Assembly (NCBI GenBank): GCA_023431055.1 | Contig: JAEYXX010000046.1 | Location: 1 to 12,367, forward strand | Origin: Pseudomonadota bacterium | Lineage (GTDB): Bacteria > Pseudomonadota > Gammaproteobacteria > Pseudomonadales > Pseudomonadaceae | Length of the DNA: 12,367 bases | Direction: 5' to 3' | Part shown: positions 6,901-12,367 of the stretch, one piece after another | Layout: every line of letters starts with the position of its first letter | Numbering within the stretch: the stretch's first letter is position 1 | The notes under the pieces: generated by a model | Told to the model about the DNA's origin: nothing | The model's input: only the letters and a program-made list of their open reading frames with translations | Database searches by the model: none | Program-made: the position numbers and the translations under genes

Positions 6901-9900
6901 CGTCATCGAGCACGATTTCGTCCTCGACCAGCACGAGGGGCGGCAGCTCGAAGCTCTCGGCCTGCTCTTCGACGACCTCGACAAGCATGTCGTCCGCCTC
7001 GGGCTCAACCGGAGCAACGGCGGCCGACAAGCTCTGCGGCGCGCCGCCCTGACGGAACTCACGGATGGCCTGGATCAGGTCATCCCCTGAGACCAGAGGT
7101 CGGCGTGCCTGCAACTGGTCGAGCATCTGCGCCAGGCGGTCGTGGCTTTGCTGCAACAGGCTGCCCAGCGCCGGCGAATAGCTGTAGCGGCGGTCGACCA
7201 GGCCCTCGTAGAGCGATTCCAGCTCGTGACCAAGGTCGCCAATCGGGCGAATCGCGGCCATGCGCGCTCCACCCTTGAGGGTGTGCAGGTCGCGCTGCAG
7301 GGACGATAGCGGCAGTGTGTTGTCCGGCTCGCCGAGCCAGCGCTCGAGCGCCTGACCGGCGCTCTCGAGAATATCCACCGCCTCTTCGAGGAAAATCTCG
7401 ACCATCTCTTCATCGAGCTCGGCATCGGCCGCGGTCGAGTCGTCCTCGGCTGGCGGCTCTTCACCTGCGTCCTCGAAGATCTCCGCCTCGGCGACCGACT
7501 CCTCGACACCTTGCGGTTCGGCCAAGGTCTGTTCAGCCTCGGCAGTGGTCTGATCGAGTTCGATGATCTCCATTCCCTCGGCGCCGGGCGTCAGCAAGGC
7601 CAGGGTATTGGGATCGATGGCTTCGCCGAGCAGATCACGCAGCGCCTGTACGCGCTCGGGCTGCGGACTGACCTGCAAGGCGGCGGCGACCTGATCCATC
7701 ATGCCGATCAGCGCCTCATGGGCTTTTTCCGCCTCGTCGAAGAAGCGCTCGCTGACGGCCAGGCTGCCTTCCTCGACTGCGCCGTAAAGGTCCAGCAGGG
7801 CCTCGCACAGCTCGTCGATCTGCGGCAGCTCGGCCATCTCGGCGCCACGGCCGAGCGTGGTCAGCTCTTCCAGCAGCGCGGACAGCTCCTGACGCTCGGA
7901 CGGATGCTCGCGCCATTTGCGCAGCAGGTCCTCGGCATCGAGCAGGATGTCCATGCCTTCGGCGAGGAAGATGCTGATCAGTTGCGGGTCGCGACTCTCG
8001 CCGCTCTGTGCCTGACGTTCGTCTTCGGCGTTGGCCAGGCGCTCCTGATGCAGCGCCTGTACGCGGGCCAGAAATGCTTCGGCACCCGGGATGGGCGCCA
8101 GAGGCTGGCTGTCCAGATTGTCGAGACCGGCGCGGAACAGGCCCTCGGCACTGCTGAGCAGCTCGGCGGCGGACAGGTCCACCTGAATCAGGTTGGTCTT
8201 GAATTCCTTGACCAGCTTTTCCAGCGGGGCGGCGATTTCCGCCACCGGCAGGATACCGGCCATGTAGGCGCTGCCCTTGAGGGTGTGCAAGGCGCGCTGC
8301 AGGTCGTCGGTCACCGGTTGCGGCAGCTCCTGCGCGCAGTCGGCGAGAAAGCCCACCAGGGTGTCCAGATGGGTTTCCGCTTCGTTGCGGAAAATCTCCA
8401 ACAGCTGTGGGTCGAGGGGCTCGCCATCGAGCAGCTCCTCCTCATGGGATTCGCCATCGTGGAGCTCAGCCTCTGGAGGCTCGGCATCGATGACCTCGTC
8501 GACCAGGCTTTCACCTTCCCCGACGGCGGCGGTAGCCTCGGCAATGCCCGCGGGCTCAGCTACCTGCTCGGCGGCCGGGGCTTCAGATTTTGGGGGCGTC
8601 AGCCCCTTGGCCAGCGCATGCGCGGTAGCGGCCAACAGGTCGACGTCATCGCGCTGACGCTGCGCCTTGGCAGCGAATTCGTCGACCAGCGCCGGCATCA
8701 GCGCCACCACGTCGAGCACCACCTGTTGCACCGGCGCGCTCGGCTCGATGCTGCGATCCAGCACGCGGTTGAGCAGGTTCTCGATGGACCAGGCCAACTC
8801 GCCGATGACCAGCGCACGCACCATGCGACCGCTACCCTTGAGGGTATGGAAGGCGCGGCGGACTTCGATCAGCGCATCCTTGTTGTCCAGGTCGGCCTGC
8901 CACTGCGGCAGGAACTCGGCAATGGTTTCCAGCACCTCGCCGGCTTCTTCGATGAAGACTTCCAGCAGCTCTTCGTCCACCGGCTCTTCATCGGCAGGCG
9001 GCGGCAGCAGGCTCGGCGGCACATCGGCGGCAGGCGGGTTGATGGCCTGCACCGGGGCGGCCATCACATCGGCCATCGACAGCGGTTTCTCTACTGCCGG
9101 CGTCTCGACCTCGGGCGTGACTTCGGGGGCGCTGGGCAGTTCGACTTCCGGCAGTTCCAGATCCGCCAGCTCAAGCTCGTCCCACTGCGGCGTCTCGGCC
9201 TGCAGGTCCAGGCTCAGTTCTTCGAGCTCCAGCACAGGTTCTTGCTCGGCATCGAGCAAGGGTGCGGCAACGATCTCTTCGCTCTGCAGCGCCGGCAACT
9301 CTTCAAGCTCGTCCAGCTCGAAGGTGAACGTGTCAGCAGTCTCGCTGGTAGCCGGCAACTCGGGCTCATCGTCCAGAGACGGCAAATCCACAACGATATC
9401 GTTGGCAGGCTCATCCGGTTCGAGAGCCAGCGGCTCGATCTCGGCCAGCGGCTCTTCGAGTTGTTCGTCCTCGGCGCTGAGCAGTTCGATTTCCTGCAGC
9501 GGATCGGCCAGGGGCGCCAGGCTCTCTTCCTGCGGTTCGACGCGGTCGAGGATCGAAGGCTTTTCCTTGAGCGGGTAACCCAGGGTCTCCAGGCTCTCCT
9601 CGGCAACATCGAGAATCAGATCGCCCTGAGTGCCATGATCTTCGGCCAGACGCTCGAGGTAGTACTCGACGCTGGTGATGGCATCGGCCAGGGTGTCCAG
9701 GCTCTGCCAGTTGGGCACGGCCTTGCGTGCCAGCAGTTGCTCCTGAATGTAGCGATTGCAGGCGTTGAGCAGGTCGGCTGCACGCTGCAGCGGAATCATC
9801 GCCAGGCCGCCACGGACCTGGGTCAGCAGGCCGGGCACGCGGGCCAGATGCTCGTGGTTCCACTGCGAGGCGATGAACTCGATGATCGCGTCCTTGGCCT

Positions 9901-11263
9901 GTTCCAGACCATTGCGCGCTTCCTTGATCACCAGCTGATGGATCTGCGCCACGTCCGTGGTCGGCAGATGGCTCTGCTCGTTCTTGCTGTCATCGCTCGG
10001 GCCGACCATGCCCGCCAGCGTCGCCTCGACGTAGAGCAGCGCACCAGCAATGTCCATCAATACGGCGTCGTTGGGCTCGCGCTGACCGAGAGACAGGCTG
10101 TGGACCACGTCGATTTGGTCGAGGATGACCTTGCGCGGCTGACCGAAGCCCAGCACGGCAAGGGTATCGGCGATCTGCTTGAGTGGCGCCAACAGGGCGT
10201 CCAGCTCGCCGGGCTGAGTGCGGTCACTGCGCACGAACAGGTCCAGGCTGTCCTTGACCCGCACCAGCTCCTCGCACAGCGCGGCGACCACCGATCGCAT
10301 GGCGTCGCGGTCCGGGCCGGCCAGACGGGCACGTTCCTCGTCCACCACGTCGGTGTCAGGAAGGGCCTCGTCGAGACGGTATTGTTCCTTGAGGGCGCGG
10401 ATACGCGGCGACTGCGCCGGCGATTTGGCCACGTAAAACAGCAGGTTCTTGGTCAGCTCTTCGGGCGCGGACTGGTTGATGCCATCTGCGCCCTGTTCGA
10501 CCAGGCGCTTGAGCTCCTTGTCGACCTGACGCAGCAGGGTGCGCACCGAGGTACCGTTGACCACGCTGCCATTGGCCAGGCCTTCGACCAGGCCGGAGGC
10601 GATCTGCCACAGGCCGCCCAGCGGGGCGCCCTTGCACAGGTTTTCCAGGCGGGCGAAAACGCGGGCCATGTAGCCGAGGTTGGTGGCCAGGTCCTGATTG
10701 CGGATCACCCCGACCAGCGCCATCTGCAGCATCTGCCGCAGCTTGCGCAGCAGCACCGGCAGTTCGGCGGTGCGCAGGCGCGCCATGCTGCCTTCCGGCA
10801 GTGCCGGCTGGCGAACGGACATGTCCGGGGAGAACAGGCTGGTTTCCGACAGCAGCTTTTCGCCACGGGCGGCACGCAGGTCATTGAGCAGCGGCAGCAC
10901 GACCATCGGCAAGTCGCGGCGGGCGGTCTGGATACGGTCCAGGTACACCGGCAACTGCAGGATGGCCTGCATCAGCACTTCCAGGGCTTCGCCCTGGTTG
11001 GCCACGCGACCTTCCATCAGCGCCTTGGCCAGCTGCTCCATTTCCTCGGCGAGCAATGCAGCGCCGTAGAACTCGACCATCTGCAAGGTGCCGTGAACCT
11101 GGTGCACGTAGGTCAGGCAGAAACGCATGCGCGTGGGGTCCTGCGGGTTCTCGACGAACGCCTCCAGGGCCTGCCGCGCCTGCTTCAGGGTTTCCCCAAT
11201 CTCGCCTTTTACCCACTCCAGGGCGACATAATCATGCCGATCACCCATAGCCACTCCACTCAT
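3920..11263 (-). CDS. chpA: Hybrid CheA-type histidine kinase ChpA with eight phosphotransfer modules
   Basis: A 2447-aa cytoplasmic signalling kinase of the Pil-Chp system, close in size to P. aeruginosa ChpA; it takes receptor signals from PilJ and phosphorylates PilG/PilH to control type IV pili and cAMP. Phosphotransfer sites in order: H54 (HQVHG, in a FimL-like N-terminus), T481 (TQVRGG), H806 (HTLKGS), H993 (HTLKGS), T1135 (TTLGRGA), H1327, H1554 and H1702 (each HTLKGGA). Long Glu/Pro/Leu-rich linkers lie at about 570-755, 890-948, 1215-1283 and 1405-1508. The kinase core has a dimerization region (about 1830-1960), an ATPase domain with N-box at 2018-2029, DDGAG at 2064-2068 and GRGVGMD at 2115-2121, then a CheW-like domain (about 2155-2298). 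The C-terminal receiver has DD 2328-2329, phosphoacceptor D2372, T2402 and K2424. The frame is unbroken. The Met at residue 6 (11248) is an equally good start: GGAG lies 5 nt before it, against AAGG 8 nt before 11263. Confidence 0.96.
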   Translation of the reverse strand: MSGVAMGDRHDYVALEWVKGEIGETLKQARQALEAFVENPQDPTRMRFCLTYVHQVHGTLQMVEFYGAALLAEEMEQLAKALMEGRVANQGEALEVLMQAILQLPVYLDRIQTARRDLPMVVLPLLNDLRAARGEKLLSETSLFSPDMSVRQPALPEGSMARLRTAELPVLLRKLRQMLQMALVGVIRNQDLATNLGYMARVFARLENLCKGAPLGGLWQIASGLVEGLANGSVVNGTSVRTLLRQVDKELKRLVEQGADGINQSAPEELTKNLLFYVAKSPAQSPRIRALKEQYRLDEALPDTDVVDEERARLAGPDRDAMRSVVAALCEELVRVKDSLDLFVRSDRTQPGELDALLAPLKQIADTLAVLGFGQPRKVILDQIDVVHSLSLGQREPNDAVLMDIAGALLYVEATLAGMVGPSDDSKNEQSHLPTTDVAQIHQLVIKEARNGLEQAKDAIIEFIASQWNHEHLARVPGLLTQVRGGLAMIPLQRAADLLNACNRYIQEQLLARKAVPNWQSLDTLADAITSVEYYLERLAEDHGTQGDLILDVAEESLETLGYPLKEKPSILDRVEPQEESLAPLADPLQEIELLSAEDEQLEEPLAEIEPLALEPDEPANDIVVDLPSLDDEPELPATSETADTFTFELDELEELPALQSEEIVAAPLLDAEQEPVLELEELSLDLQAETPQWDELELADLELPEVELPSAPEVTPEVETPAVEKPLSMADVMAAPVQAINPPAADVPPSLLPPPADEEPVDEELLEVFIEEAGEVLETIAEFLPQWQADLDNKDALIEVRRAFHTLKGSGRMVRALVIGELAWSIENLLNRVLDRSIEPSAPVQQVVLDVVALMPALVDEFAAKAQRQRDDVDLLAATAHALAKGLTPPKSEAPAAEQVAEPAGIAEATAAVGEGESLVDEVIDAEPPEAELHDGESHEEELLDGEPLDPQLLEIFRNEAETHLDTLVGFLADCAQELPQPVTDDLQRALHTLKGSAYMAGILPVAEIAAPLEKLVKEFKTNLIQVDLSAAELLSSAEGLFRAGLDNLDSQPLAPIPGAEAFLARVQALHQERLANAEDERQAQSGESRDPQLISIFLAEGMDILLDAEDLLRKWREHPSERQELSALLEELTTLGRGAEMAELPQIDELCEALLDLYGAVEEGSLAVSERFFDEAEKAHEALIGMMDQVAAALQVSPQPERVQALRDLLGEAIDPNTLALLTPGAEGMEIIELDQTTAEAEQTLAEPQGVEESVAEAEIFEDAGEEPPAEDDSTAADAELDEEMVEIFLEEAVDILESAGQALERWLGEPDNTLPLSSLQRDLHTLKGGARMAAIRPIGDLGHELESLYEGLVDRRYSYSPALGSLLQQSHDRLAQMLDQLQARRPLVSGDDLIQAIREFRQGGAPQSLSAAVAPVEPEADDMLVEVVEEQAESFELPPLVLVEDEIVLDDEPQAEPEAELPLIDEVELSLPDSEPLPSEAIAEPEPEPEPEPEAQGATLANWHDERDPELVEIFLEEGFDIIDSAGAALQRWMNDVDNSLELEALQRDLHTLKGGARMAEIREIGDLAHELEFLYEGLGAGRLRASPELFSLLQACHDRLAEMLDAVRGQRAVPQGDALIETIKRFRANPDEQLSMPSAVQLKAVVESDDAEEADSDILDIFLEEADDLLEAMEVAIERWEEQRDDSSAIDEMLRILHTLKGGARLAGQKRLGDLSHDLEQHLSEALQQGAPWPESLLLDVQSGFEGLQQELDRLRQRLTASLAEEPVTAPVTEPAPAPTTVTNLQSPIVAASEMPTQVQAPKVLPFVQRAQEAAQEAAARRAPQELVKVPAELLEGLVNLAGETSIFRGRVEQQVSDVSFTLSEMEATIDRVRDQLRRLDTETQAQILSRYQAEAERAGYEDFDPLEMDRHSQLQQLSRALFESASDLLDLKETLAAKNRDAETLLLQQARVNTELQEGLMRTRMVPFDRLVPRLRRIVRQVAGELGKQVEFVVGNAEGEMDRTVLERIVAPLEHMLRNAVDHGIEMAEARRAAGKSDTGTIRLNLGREGGDIVLTLEDDGAGIRLEAVRRKAIERGLMDADSDLSDHEVLQFILEAGFSTAEKVTQISGRGVGMDVVHSEVKQLGGSMSIDSTVGQGTRFTIRLPFTVSVNRALMVYSGEDLYAIPLNTIEGIVRVSPYELEAYYAPDAPRFEYAGQAYELKYLGDLLNNGQQPKLVGQSLPLPVILVRSSEHAVAVQVDSLAGSREIVVKSLGPQFAGVHGISGATILGDGRVVVILDLLATIRVLHAHLQSQLMPRLASRQAAVNEDVEIDRPTLVMVVDDSVTVRKVTSRLLERNGMNVVTAKDGVDAIAQLQEHKPDIMLLDIEMPRMDGFEVATLVRHDERLKDLPIIMITSRTGEKHRDRAMAIGVNQYLGKPYQESLLLDTIAQLVDSHRVKRT
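6371..6733 (-). repeat. Internal duplication copy B in chpA (module around H1554)
   Basis: This stretch encodes ChpA residues 1511-1631. It aligns without gaps to residues 1284-1404 (7052-7414), with 76 of 121 positions identical by my count. The invariant core is LQRDLHTLKGGARMA followed by IGDL, HELE, LYEGL, SLLQ and HDRLA. It is a phosphotransfer module that arose by tandem duplication within the gene. Confidence 0.9.
6777..6800. repeat. Hexanucleotide tandem repeat (GGCTCA)4 in chpA
   Basis: Four perfect GGCTCA copies, with degenerate copies on both sides (GCTTCG before, GGTTCG after), encode most of an alternating Glu-Pro run at ChpA residues 1487-1497. The unit is two codons long, so gain or loss of copies would lengthen or shorten the linker without shifting the frame. 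Confidence 0.9.
7052..7414 (-). repeat. Internal duplication copy A in chpA (module around H1327)
   Basis: Encodes ChpA residues 1284-1404, the partner of the module at 6371-6733. The two are separated by an acidic Pro/Glu-rich linker of about 106 residues. Around the His codon the DNA is also nearly identical: 27 of 29 bases match between 6591-6619 and 7272-7300. Confidence 0.9.
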
Positions 11264-11273
11264 AAACTTGGCC

Positions 11274-12152
11274 TTATCCCTTGCGGGTAAACGCCAGAAC
11301 TCGCTCGTCGGCCACCGGCACCAGTTGCGGGTGCTGCCAACCGGCTACTTCGCCCACACCCACGACCAGCAGGCCACCCGGCGCCAGGCTCTCGGCCAGG
11401 CGGTTGAGGATGTCGCGGCGACGCCAGCGGCGGAAATAGATCAGCAAGTTCTGACAGAAAATCACATCCATGCCGGACATCGGCGCCTTGGCCAGTTCCA
11501 GCACATTGAGCCGGGCGCAGCACACGCGCGCAGCCAGGCTCGGTATCACCTTGAAACGTCCATCGGCCTGCGCGATGAAGTAGCGCTCGCGCAGTTCGTC
11601 ACTCACCTGCTCCAGGCGCCGCGCCGAGTAGCACGCCTCGCGGGCCTTGCTCAGTGCGCCCTGACTGATATCCGTACCGGTCACGGCGAAGTGCTCGGGC
11701 AATTCGCTGCCCTGCAGGGCCTCGGCGGCCATGATCGCCAGCGAGTAGGGCTCCTCACCACTGGAGCAACCCACGCTCCACAGCTCCCAGGGCTTGCTCA
11801 AACCAGCCGCCAGACGCTCCTGCAGGTACTGCGCAAGCACCTCGAAGGAAGGCGGATGACGGAAGAAACGGGTTTCCTGCACGGTCAGCCGATCCAGCAG
11901 GGTCGACCATTCCACCGCGCCACGCGGGCCATCGGTTACCTGGCGGTAGTAGCTGGCGTAATCCTCGACACCCAGTTCGCGCATGCGCGCACTCAGATTG
12001 GTCTGCAGGAAGGCGCGCCGCTGCTCGCTGATCACCACACCGGTACGCGCCTCAAGCAGCGTCTGCCAGTCTTGGAAATCGGCTTGCGACATGTCGGTCA
12101 CCGGGCGCAATGCCCAAACGCCCGCTGACTGCATACCTTCGCCCTGGGTCAT
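11274..12152 (-). CDS. pilK: CheR-type protein-glutamate methyltransferase PilK
   Basis: A 292-aa SAM-dependent methyltransferase expected to methylate glutamates of the receptor PilJ, opposing ChpB. The N-terminal helical CheR domain covers about residues 20-85. The LTVQETRFFRHP motif lies at 89-100, the SAM-binding glycine loop WSVGCSSGEEPYS at 125-137, the acidic TGTD at 158-161, and the CheR-type motif IFCQNLLIYF at 231-240. In that last motif most CheR proteins have Arg where this one has Gln234. The gene ends 10 nt (or 25 nt, depending on the chpA start) before chpA and begins 42 nt after the pilJ stop. The start is uncertain: the ATG at 12152 has no close ribosome binding site, but a strong AAAGGAG lies beyond a hairpin; the ATG at 12134 (residue 7) has AGGG 7 nt upstream; the ATG at 12092 (residue 21) begins the conserved domain. 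Confidence 0.93.
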   Translation of the reverse strand: MTQGEGMQSAGVWALRPVTDMSQADFQDWQTLLEARTGVVISEQRRAFLQTNLSARMRELGVEDYASYYRQVTDGPRGAVEWSTLLDRLTVQETRFFRHPPSFEVLAQYLQERLAAGLSKPWELWSVGCSSGEEPYSLAIMAAEALQGSELPEHFAVTGTDISQGALSKAREACYSARRLEQVSDELRERYFIAQADGRFKVIPSLAARVCCARLNVLELAKAPMSGMDVIFCQNLLIYFRRWRRRDILNRLAESLAPGGLLVVGVGEVAGWQHPQLVPVADERVLAFTRKG

Positions 12153-12161
12153 GGCTGTGTA

Positions 12162-12185
12162 GCGGAGGCTGCAGCCAGCCTCCGC
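12162..12185 (-). promoter_or_regulatory. Hairpin between pilJ and pilK separating a ribosome binding site from the pilK start
   Basis: A perfect 9-bp inverted repeat, GCGGAGGCT (12162-12170) and AGCCTCCGC (12177-12185), has a 6-nt loop and fills most of the 42-bp pilJ-pilK gap. On the minus strand it is preceded by AAAGGAG (12193-12187) and followed by 9 unpaired bases and the ATG at 12152. Folding would bring the ribosome binding site to an effective 10 nt from the ATG. There is no U-tract, so it is not a standard terminator, though it could slow or protect the transcript. Confidence 0.55.
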
Positions 12186-12194
12186 ACTCCTTTA

Positions 12195-12367
12195 TCAGGC
12201 GTCTGGCAGGGTGAAGCCGGACACCGACTTGCGCATTTCGCTGGCCATCTTGGCCAGGTTACCAATGCTCTTGGCGGTGGCGGTGGTACCCGAGGACGTC
12301 TGCGAGGTGATCTCCTGGATCACGTTCATGGTGTTGGAAATGTGGCCGGCCGAAGAGGCCTGCTGAC
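12195..12367 (-). CDS. pilJ: Type IV pilus chemoreceptor PilJ, C-terminal fragment
   Basis: Only the last 56 codons and the stop are inside the window; the rest lies beyond the right edge. The visible protein begins QQASSAGHISNTMNVIQEIT and ends KSVSGFTLPDA. The heptad-like Ala/Ser/Thr pattern is that of the C-terminal arm of a methyl-accepting chemotaxis protein coiled coil in the cytoplasm, and the GF-LPDA ending is what I recall for PilJ. It does not end in the NWETF-type pentapeptide that tethers CheR and CheB in enteric receptors. In the known system PilJ is the membrane receptor feeding ChpA. The TGA is at 12197-12195, 42 nt before pilK. The assignment rests on the tail sequence plus position upstream of pilK. 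Confidence 0.88.
   Translation of the reverse strand, partial: QQASSAGHISNTMNVIQEITSQTSSGTTATAKSIGNLAKMASEMRKSVSGFTLPDA

Noticed and set aside
3848..7090. Open frame of 1080 codons on the + strand opposite chpA
   Set aside because: It is His/Gln/Arg-rich, has no recognisable domain, and mirrors the codon pattern of the well-supported chpA on the other strand; a composition artefact of high GC.
3920..11263. Frameshift, fusion of separate genes, or assembly error in the very long chpA
   Set aside because: The frame is continuous, the domain order matches the known ChpA layout, and total length is near that of the P. aeruginosa protein.
7511..11290. Open frame of 1259 codons on the + strand opposite chpA
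   Set aside because: Same artefact: Gln/His/Arg-rich, antisense to conserved ChpA modules, and no plausible family.

Overview
The window looks like a chromosomal segment of a high-GC gammaproteobacterium, most likely a Pseudomonas. The evidence is the Pil-Chp chemosensory genes in the order known from P. aeruginosa (pilJ-pilK-chpA-chpB-chpC), an rsmE close by, G/C-rich third codon positions, and long spurious antisense reading frames typical of such DNA. The genus is inferred from gene order and remembered protein similarity; no search was run.

Left part, + strand (1-2392): the 3' end of rsmE (16S rRNA m3U1498 methyltransferase, N-terminus cut by the window edge); a 211-bp intergenic region with several inverted repeats; a complete agcS-type sodium:alanine/glycine symporter gene; and a strong 13-bp stem terminator that serves the convergent junction.

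Right part, - strand (2423-12367), transcribed leftward: the end of pilJ (chemoreceptor), pilK (CheR-type methyltransferase), chpA (a giant CheA-type hybrid kinase of about 2447 aa), chpB (CheB-type methylesterase) and chpC (CheW-type adaptor). Spacing is tight: chpA and chpB overlap by an ATGA, and the chpC ribosome binding site overlaps the chpB stop codon. In the known system PilJ senses a surface or ligand cue, PilK and ChpB adjust receptor methylation, ChpC and PilI couple receptors to ChpA, and ChpA phosphorylates PilG and PilH to control twitching motility and cAMP. pilG, pilH and pilI should lie to the right, outside the window.

ChpA carries eight phosphotransfer-type modules, six with His (H54, H806, H993, H1327, H1554, H1702) and two with Thr (T481, T1135), followed by dimerization, ATPase, CheW and receiver domains. 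Two modules are a clear internal duplication (76 of 121 residues identical). The points most worth a second look are the two Thr sites, the hairpin-separated ribosome binding site before pilK, the structured leader before agcS, and the absence of chpD and chpE after chpC. No wholly new system was seen; this is a recognisable locus with local peculiarities.
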